64,000 nucleotides of DNA. It comes from Chrysaora quinquecirrha (taxonomy: Eukaryota; Cnidaria; Scyphozoa; Semaeostomeae; Pelagiidae). A program made the translations under genes and the position numbers. The notes beneath the pieces were generated by a model that saw nothing but the letters and a program-made list of their open reading frames with translations, ran no database searches and had not been told where the DNA came from. The first letter of the stretch is position 1. Every line of letters starts with the position of its first letter. Positions 45,394-56,300 of the stretch are shown one piece after another. The stretch spans positions 508,684-572,683 of the forward strand of contig JACTAT010000057.1 of the NCBI GenBank assembly GCA_014526335.1, read 5' to 3'.

Positions 45394-48300
45394 CTAATTC
45401 TTTCTTACTTTTCCTTGTAGTCCTTTTTCCTGTCTCGGTTTTTTAGCCGGTTTGGTGTCTTTGCATGCAATAGATCTAGGACAACAAAACAAACAAACAT
45501 CATAAAATTTCACAAGGCACCTTTTGAGATTTTCATAGAGAAAATTTCATTGCATATCCAGTTAGGAAAGCTAACTAGAGGGTAAGTCAGCAGTTACGTG
45601 ATCCATGATTCTCGGTTCCGTAATTTTGCGAAGGGCGAAAAGGTAGGGAAAGCCGGTCATGGGTGATTTTTCCGCGCGCAGCGGAGCGGCTATTGTTTTT
45701 GAAACAATGCTACAAAATGCCACACAATGCCATAAGTTGCTTGCAAAATAAACGTCTCCCTCCTTTAAAGGCCCTCTAAGATAAACGGCCCGTTAAAGGT
45801 TTGACAATTCAATAAACGCCATGGGCGTTTAATCGAAATAGCACAAAAGTAGCTATATATAAAAAACTGTACTTATTCAAATACCTCTTCAGTTTGGTTT
45901 TATTAGGGCAATCTCTTCGCTTGTGACCAATTTCACCACAAATATGACATGTTAAAGAGTCTTGAGTTTTCCTGAAATGTGAAGGACAGAGAAATGATGA
46001 ATAACGACAACGAGAAAACAAAAAACGCGTAGTTTATGAGCCGGTAGGCACAAAGAAACAAGAATAAGGGTTTGAAAAGGGTCTTTCCAAATTCACTGTT
46101 TTTCGTACAATGTGGCAAAAAAGTTTTTAGCAGAATGAAATATTCGTTTGACATTCCCGTGCGGGTACACGTTTTTTTTTATAACAAACCGGTTTATAAG
46201 AAACCTAGAACTCGACACCCAAAAGGTTAAGAAACTTTTAGAACTAGGAGGAAGAAGTTAAGAAACTGTAGAAATTTTTGCGTCCGTTTTCAAACATACT
46301 GATTCACATTTGTGGAGGTAGTAATTAGTTTTCAAGTTTTTCCATGCGATTTCTCGCACCAGGGTGGCTAATTTCGTGCGATTTCTCGCATCTGTAAGCA
46401 ATACTGTATCCCGTGTATCCCACAGAAGGTTTTCTGTTGTTTTTACTGCAATTTATTTCAATTAATTAAGAAACTGTGAAGAAACTTTTAGAACTAAAAT
46501 TGGGCCAAAAATTAAGAAACTTTTAGAACTAGGCCCCGAGCTAGATTTCTTATAAAAAAAACGTGTAAGATTAGTTGTAGACAATCAGCTGGGTTTTAAG
46601 CTTGGGTTTTATCCCTAATATTGGTGCCCTATGACAACCGTCCGTTTAAATACACGTAGGATGAGGCTCTACACTCAAATTCTTGTCCGTAGTTTCTTAG
46701 AAAAAAGAGAAAGGGCTTAAATACAGAATTATGTTGGGAGGCGTCAAAATTTCCGTTAGTGCTGAACTTGCACTTCGAAACACTCAGATTCACCTCAATC
46801 AAATATTTCAACCCTCAATTTGATACCCGAAATGACCACCAAATAAGAAAGAACAATATTCGATAAACTTAGTTTACTTCTGTTGAATTGTGTACTTACA
46901 TTCCACACTGGTGTATTTTTTCTTCACATTTATTGCAAACTTGACAGTGTACGCGACCTGAAAAATATATTTTTTTAAACAATAATCCTTAAAATTGATA
47001 AAGTTGTAACTGTGTTCAAGCACCAATCAGTAGGATCTCAGAGGAAGATGAACTAACGAGATCCGAACCCAAAGAGCGGAGGCTGCCGCATGTTTCCACG
47101 TTTGTTTCCAGGGTACCGCTTGTTTCCAGTGTGAAATCTGACATCTAAAGGGGGTACCCTCCGTACCCCCTTCAGATGTCAGATTTCATAATACTCTGAG
47201 GTGCTAAATAAACGGGGGTCTTAATAAATGGGGGGGGGGTGGAAACTATTTGAAAATATTAATAAACGGGGGGTTTTAATAAACGGGTGGGTGGGGAATT
47301 TTTATACACTACACTACCTAAGACACTATACTATTTCTATTATACAATACACTACCTGTGATTACACTACTGAGTGTAAACATTTTGTACACTACTGTGT
47401 TTTTTCTGAGCTATTTCATCAAAAATAAGGTTTATGAAGCGTAGTTTACTCCTTTCACAAGTGAAATTCTTTCTTCCAAAATTTTTTCTTCCAAAATTAA
47501 TAAACAGTGGCCCGTTTATTTGGCACCTTAGAGTAAGCGCCTCCTTTGAATGAGCACTCCTCCTAAAAGGTCATAATTTTAAATGAGCACCCTGAGTAAT
47601 TATTTAAATTCATACGCTACCTATAACAGCATTTGCATCTTACCTGGCTTAACACATTTTTCACATTGATCACAATGTACATACGTCCTGCCGTCCTAAA
47701 AATAATCAGAGACATAAATGTCAAACGATCAGCTCCCTTTCATATAAGATCAAGTACTCTAAACCTGACTTTTCTCGCTTATTTCAGCCTCTCGCTTATT
47801 AGATTTTAGTCAGGAGTTTCAGAGCCACTGCTTCACAATTGTGAAGAAGCAACGTCATGGTTGCTGATTTGGATTGTGGCTTACAATAAAATCGGGAACG
47901 GGAGGTGTTGGTGCAGGAGGAGGACAGGATGTGACAGACGTAATATTGAGATTAAGAGGTAAAGAGTTTGTTTGTTGTTTGCTTTTACATGGAACAATTT
48001 GGGACACAACTATCAAGAAAGGGTTGGTGTTAGGGACATAGTTGGATCATGTTAGGGACATGGTTAGATGATGTTAGGGTTATGGTTAGGGTAGAGTTCT
48101 ACAGTTCTTCCATAGGAGAGGGTGCTGCAGCGAAACATTTCAAGGCTCAAAACGTATCAATACAGTCAGAACTAACAGAGAGGTACTGCTACCCCAATTC
48201 AAAACTGCAACATACAAACAAAAAAGAAAGTCTTAGAACGGACACTCAAGAATTGTACCTTTGATGGGCAAGTGTTGCATTTTTCACAATGTTTGTTTTC

Positions 48301-51300
48301 CTCTGCAACATATCGACAGCAATGATTGCAAAGCCTGAACATAATGAAATATCAGATTTGATAATGGCAAATACCGTAAATTCTTGAATAAGCCCAGGGG
48401 GCTCCTACATATTGCAGAAAGGAATTTTACAGGTGGAGGCTTATTAGAAGGGAGGATTTTTCGAAGGAGGGGTCTTATCTAAAAGTTTAATACGTCCAGT
48501 ATGTTTTTGACAGAAAAGTAGAGAGAAAAAAGATAACTTATCAGTATTCTATTATGAAAATCAGCTGCTTTCCAACAGTCAATCGCTGATAACTCGCGGC
48601 TTACTTGAGGGAAGAGCTTATTTGCAACAATGAATAATCAATGGAGTCTCAAATGTTTGACCAAAACATTAGGCCTAGCATGATTGACAAGAAACAAGCA
48701 AACTCAGCTACAGGGCATCTAAAGCAAATATGCACTGACCTGTATCCTTCATCCTTTGGCAAAACAAATTTATCACCAGGAATGTTTGAAAATATCCTTA
48801 TTGGTGATCCCCTCTGGTTTTTCTTTGATCTTTCTTGGTAAGTTGGGTGATTTTTATAGCAAATCTACAAGATATACAGCAAAAAAATAAACTAATCAAG
48901 ATTTCATAATTGCGATAAACAGCAGAATCAATTTTGGGCATACGTAAAAGCTTTTTTCGTCTGACACTCCTCAGAGTATGAACGTCAGAAACAGACCGAA
49001 ACAATAGACTAAGGCGGAATTTATACCCAGATGCGGCTCGAAATGCACCAATCAGAAAGAACGAAAAGCTGAATTGGCATTGTGTTTTAAACACCAATCA
49101 GCTGGTCGGATACAGCGGGAGGACCAATGAATTATTTGAAGAGTCAAAGTGAGAAAACGAACTCTTTCTGTCTACACAGAACCGGTCTTTTGGTTTTGAT
49201 GTAGACAGATTCCAAAACCCCTAAGTGAAACAAAGATCTTGCTTTGCCAATGATTCTGAAAAAATCCTCGCTGTAATTTTCCGCACAACTCGGGTTATCG
49301 AGTAGATGTTGTCCCATGGCAGAATCATGTTTAAGACTAGGTTGTTGTTTAGACCCACGGGGTGGTTGCTCTCTTAATTTTCGGCTACTCGATTAGCCTA
49401 TTTTTTCGGTCTGTTTCTGACGTTCATACTCTGAGGAGTGTCAGACGAAAAAAAAGCTTTTAAGTATGCCCGAAAATGATTCCGCTATTCATCGCAATTT
49501 TGAAGTTTTGTACAACTCAAAGACTAACCACGTTTTCCATTAAAAATAACCATAAGACCTCGTTTAATACTAAGATGAGAAACTGATGAAGAGCGAAAAT
49601 AACATACAGCAGATTAAGAATAAGGCCCTGGCCAAATGAACTGAACATGCTATTGAACATGCCACTGAACATTTTACGCTATGTTCATTGCCGAGTGGCC
49701 AAATAAACTGAACATTTCACTGAACATTTGCTGAACTTTTTTTGGGGGGGGTTTCCACCGCTGAATAAACATTGTTCAACAAACATTTTTAACTCCGATC
49801 AAACATTTACTGAACAATGTTCAGTGACTGAACAAGGTGGGCAAGTGAACTAGATTTTTCAATGAACATCAATTTCGGACGGTGTTCAGTGGAATGTTCA
49901 GCTCATTTGTTCAAAGCCTAAAAATACGAAACAGAACTTTTTAAAGTTTAAAGAATCCACTATTGAACTTTCTTTAATTTTTCAAGAAGTTGAGCACTTC
50001 TTTCTTAAAAACCACTTTCTTATAAAAATCTTTTAATATCTATTGAATACCTTGTAGTCCATCATTTTCAACATAGGGAAGGATTCTTTAACATGCGCCT
50101 CCAGGAAATACGGAAAAATCATCAGGATAGCTAATTCGTCAGTACCATATTTTGTATCTTTCTCTAAGATAAAAACAAACGAATTACGCTTTTATGCTAT
50201 AAATCAGACAACCAACCAGACATCACAAAATAAAGCATGCCGAGGTTCAACAAAAACTGAAACGAAACGGTTTGAACTCTCTGTATATCTCGAGAGGTGT
50301 ATTTACTTCATGAATCCTACAAAACTTGCGTATCTCATAAATTCTAAAACTCTCTCAAACTGTCGTATTTCTTTAACGCGCGTGTGCATAATTCGTCTGT
50401 GCAGGACTAAGTTATACAATGAATGAAAGAAAAACATTCGTGTTCTATGAAGACGTGATCTAATGTCAAAATAACGTCTTCGTGATCAAATCAAACTGAT
50501 TCAGACCAACGCCCCCCCCCCCCTTCTGTAAAAGAGGCATTTAATGGAAGAGGGCTTCAAAAGAAAGAGGAGTTAATTACATAATTCAAGTTTTTGACAG
50601 GGATTTCACTCGAGATGGGTGGGGGGTGGGGGTTCAAATTTCTAGATGAGAGTGTTTGATACCAAATTCGTATTGAGCAGCCAAAATTTAGTCTTGGTGC
50701 AAATTTTACTATCTTAGAGCTTGTATAATTCATTTTACCAGGGTTTAAAGTTCGCGATTTTACAACAGCTCAGACCAGTGGGGGTGACAAGGTCAAAGCC
50801 CTTACAGAATCGAGAACTTTGAACGCTCATAAAATCAATATATTAAAGGCTAGAACAATGAAATTTTGCACGTAAGCTAATTTTTTTATTCTTTACTTTA
50901 CCGAGTACCTTGAAGTGATGGGAAATTTCAATCCCAGCAGACTTTCGTTGAAAAGATATATTTTTAGCTCTTTTCAGGCGACCAATCGCCACAAAGAATC
51001 AATGCCATTATTATCTGGTTGATAAAGAAGGCAACAACAAAAATTATATACCTTTGCCAAGCTGAAGCAATTTGTTTAGTGATGACGCCAGAAGAGATAA
51101 AACGCCACCGAATGGAGGATCCATTACCAAAGCAATTTTATTAGCATCGGAATCTTCTACGAACTGCTTGAAGCGGGATTCACATTTTTCTCCACCAAAG
51201 AAATAGTTGACAAACATGTTATATCGTATGAACGAAGGGCCGAAGAATTGAGCCTAAAAAAATAAATACAGCATTTCAACCAAGGACCTCGTTTTCAATG

Positions 51301-54300
51301 ATTTGCAAAATTTCCTTTAATTCAAAAATACTGACTGCAGACCTAAGATTCAAATACAGTACTGTTTAGCAAACAACAGACGATAGGTACAAAAAATTTT
51401 TAATAAAGTATTTCTTACGTATCTCTTGTCAAGGTCAAGTAGAATGCTGTCCTGTTTGCTTCCTTTTCTCTTTTTGATCTTCTGAATTTTTTCATGTATC
51501 CTAATTTAGAGGCAACAATTTAAACCATGAATTTTTGTGGCACATTATGAAACATTATAAAACATTACAAAACATTATAAAACTTTATGAACATTACGGA
51601 ACATTAAGAATTCTTCCTCTCTAGCAATTAAATCTTCTTTTTTTTACATCAATAGAGCCTTCATTATTGCAGTAGTTGATTAAATACATAGAAGTACGTA
51701 GAAAAAGAACATTATCAAACATGAAACATCATAGATTTATGATGAAACATTATGAAAAACTACAAAACATTCTGAAACATTGGGAAACATCCTGAAAAAA
51801 GTGAAACACTAAGAAACATTAAGAAACATTATGAAACATTGTTTAACAATTAAAAAGTTATGACATTATGAAACATTTTAAACCATCATGAAACATTATG
51901 AAACATTTTGAAACATTATGAAACATTTTGAAACATTGGGAAACATCCTGAGACAAAGTGAAACACTAAGAAACATTAAGAAACATTATGAAACATTGTT
52001 AAACAATTAAAAAGTTATGACATTATGAAGCACTTCAAACCACCATGAAACATTATGAAACATTTTGAAACATTATGAAACATTTTGAAACATTGGGAAA
52101 CATCCTGAGACAAAGTGAAACACTAAGAAACATTAAGAAACATTATGAAACATTGTTAAACAATTAAAAAGTTATGACATTATGAAGCACTTCAAACCAC
52201 CATGAAACATTATGAAACAGTTTGAAACATTATGAAACATTTTGAAACATCGGGAAACATCCTGAGACAAAGTGAAACACTAAGAAACATTAAGAAACAT
52301 TATGAAACATTGTTAAATAATTAAAAAGTTATGATATTATGAAGCATTTTAAACCATCATGAAACATTATGAAACATTTTGAAACATCATGAAACATTTT
52401 GAAACATCATGAAACATTTTGAAACATTGTGAAACATTGGTGCACATTACTGAACATTATAGAACACTATGGCATTATCAGGAAATTTACAAAGTCTATG
52501 GAATATAGAAAAAAATCATGAAAATGTTTCCCTTACCTTGGTACTCCAAGACAAATAATTCTTTCATATCCCAGGTCCATAAGCATATTGACAATGACAT
52601 CACATGATTTATCAGAGAAGAGATATTGCTGAATCAAAACGTAATAGATGCATTAGTCAAGCAGTCAAGCAGTCAAGCTTGGCTGGGCAAAATCCAGTGA
52701 GAAGCAATACATGCATTTTTTATAAGGAAGTGTCTTATAAGGAAGGTAGTACTCGGATAGGCAAAATTTTAAGGAATTTCTCTTACTGGATTGGAGACTA
52801 CTAAGGAATGCAAGAAATTTAATTGGATTCAGGTGTTTCATATTATGCATTTCAACCAAAATTAGCGATGGAAAGCACACAGAGGGTTACAGCAGCTATA
52901 GTGAAGCCTAGTACATTATGTATTGTGACCCCACCCATGTCGGTTTTAAAGAAACACAAGGTCAAAAGTTAAGGAATTGCTAAGGAATTTCGAGTACTCA
53001 AACTTGGCCGTCAGTTTAAGGAATTTTCAGTACTCACTGGGCCTTAGCCACACTGCCTTTAAAGAAAAATGTGAAATGGTTGTGAATATTGTAGAGTAAA
53101 TAATGGAAGAAAAAGAATAGCTGAAATATTTTTAATCTGAAAAGTTATACCCACAGCATTTGTTTTTTTATTTTCTGCTGGTATCATAAATTTACTTGGC
53201 TCTTGTAAATCAGATTTGGATAATGTCTTAAAATTGTGTGTTTTGTGCTTTTGTGAATTATCAGGCTTTGTGACAATAATACTACAATCCATACAAAAAT
53301 TTATAGCTCCATTTTGATTATCTGAAAGTCCTTCACAAATTCTCTCAAGTTCCTCAACTTCTTCTTTCTCAGCTTGGAGCTGGTTCCTTATTTCATTCTG
53401 GAGCAGAGTTTTTCCTGTGGTTGTTTTCTCATCAACCCACTGAAAGAATGAACAGCCTTTTCTGTCCCTTGATGCAGAGCAAGCAAAGAATTTTTTCGAA
53501 GTTTTGTCTTTGAAGTATCTCTCAAAGATTATTGTTGGCCCTGCAAATATTGAAAATCAAAGGTTAAAAGGAAACAAGAATGCAAGCATATTTATTTGGT
53601 GTGCATTTTCAGGGTTAATGGCAGCATTACACTGATGTTGGTAGACCTGTGGCATGTGGCCCAGGCTGATATCCTTGCCTTGCACAAAGACACTGCATTC
53701 ATTAGCCAACTACAATCTTCTTTTTAATAAGCAACTGTTCAATAAGCAACTAGGGCTGAGATTGTGCTAAAATTTCTGGTGAAATAGCTTTCTTTATACT
53801 GTACATCCTTGCAAACTTGTCAGTTACATTGAGAAGCCAGAAAAGAGCTAAAATAAGAGGCTATAGGGGGTACCAGGCATTCTATGATGGCTGAAATCCT
53901 AGATATGTTAAGCAACTCTTGAGGGCTGGACCAAAGTCAAGTTGCTTATTGAAAAAAAAGTGGTAGGGTTGACAGCTGAATTGACTGCAAAGAAATTGCT
54001 AGTCAGCTGGTGCAGGGGGAAGCCATTAAGTTTACAAAGAAAAAATATAGCGAAAAAAAATAAAAGCTCTCTGCCTGGGTAAAGGTGAAAGGTGAAATGG
54101 TGTTTTAGCACCAGTCGCTAGGACTTCAGTAGTAGGTTAACTAATTGAGACCTCAAACCTGGCTGTGATGCTACCGTGGCTGGGCTCAAACCCTGACCAC
54201 ACTGAGCTCTTGACACCACGATTCGGCTGGATTACACCACGACGCCACAGCACCTTGCGTGCTCTGCACATTCAGACTATAAAGTTTTACATTTTACATT

Positions 54301-55098
54301 ATTTTATTTTATTTAGGCCCTTTTCTAGATACCGTCAACCGGGGTGACTTCGGACACTTTTTGGTATATTTCTATGGATATTACAAAAACTAATCATATA
54401 ATTCTTTTAACTCTTTGATAAATGTAACAAAGGTCCAAAGCAAATTTGAAAAGTGGTGTCTGTTATTGACTCGATCTTATCTCCTTCGCGGTAATTGAAG
54501 ATAAAGTCGTCCGAAGTCACCCCGCCTACTCTGGGGTGACTTCGGACAGACGTAATGTTTTCGCATTGAAAAAATCAAGACATATTTCGCAGATGAAAAA
54601 AGCTACAAAAAGTTGCCAAAATAGTCAAAAAGAGAAGATCTGGCAAGAAATTTTGCAGAAGGTTCCATCTGTTCGTGAGAAAAGACATCAAAACAAATTC
54701 GCTCAATTTAGGCCCATTGCGATAAATTTGCGAGCCGGTTCTTTGAGAGTTTCTAGACTGAGTTGATAAAGTTCCAGTCAAAGCAAGAGTTTCACCCTAG
54801 AACAACTTAAAAAAACTTAATTCACGATTTCTTAATCTTCTCAAGTGCCACCATAAAGCAGAAAGCAGAAACAATATTTTTGTCCGAAGTCACCCAGCAG
54901 TCCGAAGTCACCCCGGTTGACGGTACCTACACGAACTAGCTTAGGCAGCCAGAGAATGCTTCGAGAACATTTTAGAGACGCGCTAAAATACTGTGATAAA
55001 ATAAGCATACCATGAGGACAGATTGGTGGCTCCACTTCAAAATCAGGTATGAAAACATCCACTCCTAAACATCTCCCGCCTTTTGACTTTTCGGCCAT
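45394..55098 (-). CDS. ZCCHC4: ZCCHC4 orthologue (28S rRNA m6A methyltransferase), complete, 12 exons
   Basis: Coding exons on minus: 55098-55011, 53540-53155, 52628-52537, 51500-51419, 51253-51052, 50163-50051, 48864-48740, 48334-48259, 47695-47644, 46957-46900, 45971-45885 and 45475-45394. All phases fit, total 1443 nt (480 aa; human 513). Order: EPPICPHG; GRF-type zinc finger (FFACSASRDRKGCSFFQW); ENKKTNA and QYLFSDKSCDVIV entering the Rossmann methyltransferase fold; LGVPR; ILLDLDKRY; the catalytic MDPPFGG; IFPYFLEAHVKESFP; SPIRIFSNIPGDKFVLP. The C-terminal cysteine clusters are YRLCNHCCRYVAEENKHC, CPSKDGRTYVHCDQCEKC, HCQVCNKC, and the CCHC knuckle CHICGEIGHKRRDC. The tail is basic. ZCCHC4 methylates one adenosine in 28S rRNA in the nucleolus. 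The last exon is least certain: it may instead splice at 45409 into a downstream exon near 45260. Confidence 0.93.
46168..46566 (-). mobile_element. MITE family E, copy 2, inverted relative to copy 1
   Basis: Matches the minus strand of copy 1 over nearly its whole length (for example AAGAAACTTTTAGAACTAGG and the TTTGTGGAGGTAGTAATTAG interior). It sits in the ZCCHC4 intron between the exons at 45971 and 46900. Confidence 0.75.
47133..47187. repeat. 25-bp hairpin in a ZCCHC4 intron
   Basis: Left arm GAAATCTGACATCTAAAGGG and GGTAC. The right arm is its reverse complement with one mismatch; the loop is CCTCC. Confidence 0.85.
48029..48093 (+). repeat. Degenerate TTAGGG-like cluster
   Basis: Four GTTAGGG units spaced irregularly within about 65 bases, with GGTTATGGTTAGGG at the end. 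It resembles the metazoan telomere repeat but is too short and irregular to call an interstitial telomere. Confidence 0.35.
48895..49520. mobile_element. MITE family C: foldback element with about 100-bp inverted ends
   Basis: Left end AATTGCGATAAACAGCAGAATC to GACACTCCTCAGAGTATGAAC, then GTCAGAAACAGACCGAAACA. The right end is the reverse complement (GGTCTGTTTCTGACGTTCAT, then TCTGAGGAGTGTCAGACGAA). Related copies: 55665-55990, and split pieces at 62165-62235 and 62885-63060. Confidence 0.75.
49622..49925. repeat. ACTGAACATT-rich dispersed element
   Basis: About 300 bp with many TGAACATT units on both strands, starting AAGGCCCTGGCCAAATGAAC. The start resembles the AAGGCCCTG end of the family at 28.5 and 58.5 kb, so it may be a related MITE. 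Confidence 0.5.
51540..52440 (+). repeat. GAAACATTAT satellite with a 157-bp higher-order period
   Basis: Short units (GAAACATT plus two bases) organised in a longer unit. The phrase GTGAAACACTAAG starts at 51801, 51958, 52115 and 52272, exactly 157 bases apart each time. It fills most of the ZCCHC4 intron between the exons at 51500 and 52537. Confidence 0.95.
54095..54270 (-). repeat. SINE-like repeat, CAGCCACGGTAGC family
   Basis: The minus strand matches 29317-29410 over about 95 bases. Before it lies a tRNA-like head with the B-box-like GGGTTTGAGCCC and an upstream CGTGGTGTCAAGAGCTC. It is in ZCCHC4 intron 1. Confidence 0.65.
54332..54929. mobile_element. MITE family G with ACCGTCAACCGGGGTGACTT ends
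   Basis: The left end at 54337 and right end at 54927 are inverted repeats of about 25 bp (ACCGTCAACCGGGGTGACTT, then CGGAC). The GGGGTGACTTCGGAC motif recurs inside: five copies in all, two on plus and three on minus. The short frame 54536-54766 carries no recognised domain. In ZCCHC4 intron 1. Confidence 0.7.
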
Positions 55099-56300
55099 GT
55101 TGGATCGGTTTTTTATTCGAAAATGAAATTGAATTGAATTGAAATCTAGAGTTCGAGTCTCAGTTAGTTCTAATTTCGAGCTTGAATTGGTTCGAGTCTG
55201 CATGGGAAAACCCCTTTTCTGTCATATCAACCCCAAAAATTTTCTATTTCTACTTTAATGGTATGTGTATTGCAAAAAATGTGTATGTGTTTGAAAAAAA
55301 GATCGCTCGCTTGGCAAGGCTATAAAACAAGCTTTTTTTATAAGAACAGCTCGTTTTCTTCACGGCAAGCATGTTTCTAGGTTTGAAATCTTTTTCAGTG
55401 CTTTTAACGGTAATCCTCATGCCTTCATCCCTTCCTAAATCTCTTAAAACAATATGAAAGTGTTTTTGGGTCTCGGGCAGGGGTGTTTGAGTGTTTAACC
55501 TTAAGACTTTTTTGCTAGAATAGTTTCTTTGCAGAAAGATTTATCCAAATCTCGACCTTCTGGGTGTAACGTTAAGCCATTGTTAAGCAGAGCAAAAAAA
55601 ATTAATTGATTTCATGCCTGTCATTGATTTGTAAATTTCAGAATAGTGAAATAGAACTTTTTCGTCTGAAACTTTATAATCGTTTAGAAACAGACCGAAA
55701 CAATGGCAAATATATACAGCACTCAGATCAGGATTAACATGCAACAGCTCCAACCAGAAAAGTCAAGCTGAATTGGTACTGTGATTTGAACACTGATCAG
55801 CTCGTGGGATACAGCGGGCGGAATCGTGGATCGATAGAAAAGTTTAAGCGAAGAGTTCAAAACTAACTTTTTCTCTCTACACGGTCTGTTTCTGACGCTT
55901 ATAAAGTACATAGGAGTGTTAGATGAAGAAAAAACGTTTAAGTATAAGTATATTTTTCGCCATCTTAAAGTTTTGTACAACTCAAGGACTGATTTAATTG
56001 ATTGTGTTTTATATCCTTTATGCTGTAATATAAATTTGTTTATGCCTTTATAAGGAATTGGTATTTAGTTGCTCTCTGCATCCGGGTTTATTGTAAAGTT
56101 GTAATGGGTAATGCGTCGCCGGTGAGTACCCGTCAACGAACAGGTTGCCACACTGATTTTCATACGCTCGGGTGCCTTCCGCAAAAGCGCAACCATCATT
56201 ACTGTTAGTTATTAATCAGATTTTAAATAGAAAAATAAAATTATCGTCATAATCTTTGGAGATTGTTTGTTGTGTGACACATTTAACAAAAGTTAGAGTT
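55099..56300. promoter_or_regulatory. Shared upstream region of two divergent genes
   Basis: The ATGs of ZCCHC4 (55098, minus) and of the small plus-strand gene (56301) face away from each other across 1.2 kb. This could be a bidirectional promoter. A MITE family C copy (55665-55990) sits in it. I cannot place transcription starts. Confidence 0.4.

Noticed and set aside
48029..48093. Interstitial telomere array
   Set aside because: Only four irregular TTAGGG units; chance or a short degenerate repeat is more likely.
51540..52440. Regularly spaced short repeats resembling a CRISPR array
   Set aside because: There are no unique spacers of constant length; it is a eukaryotic intronic satellite with a 157-bp period.
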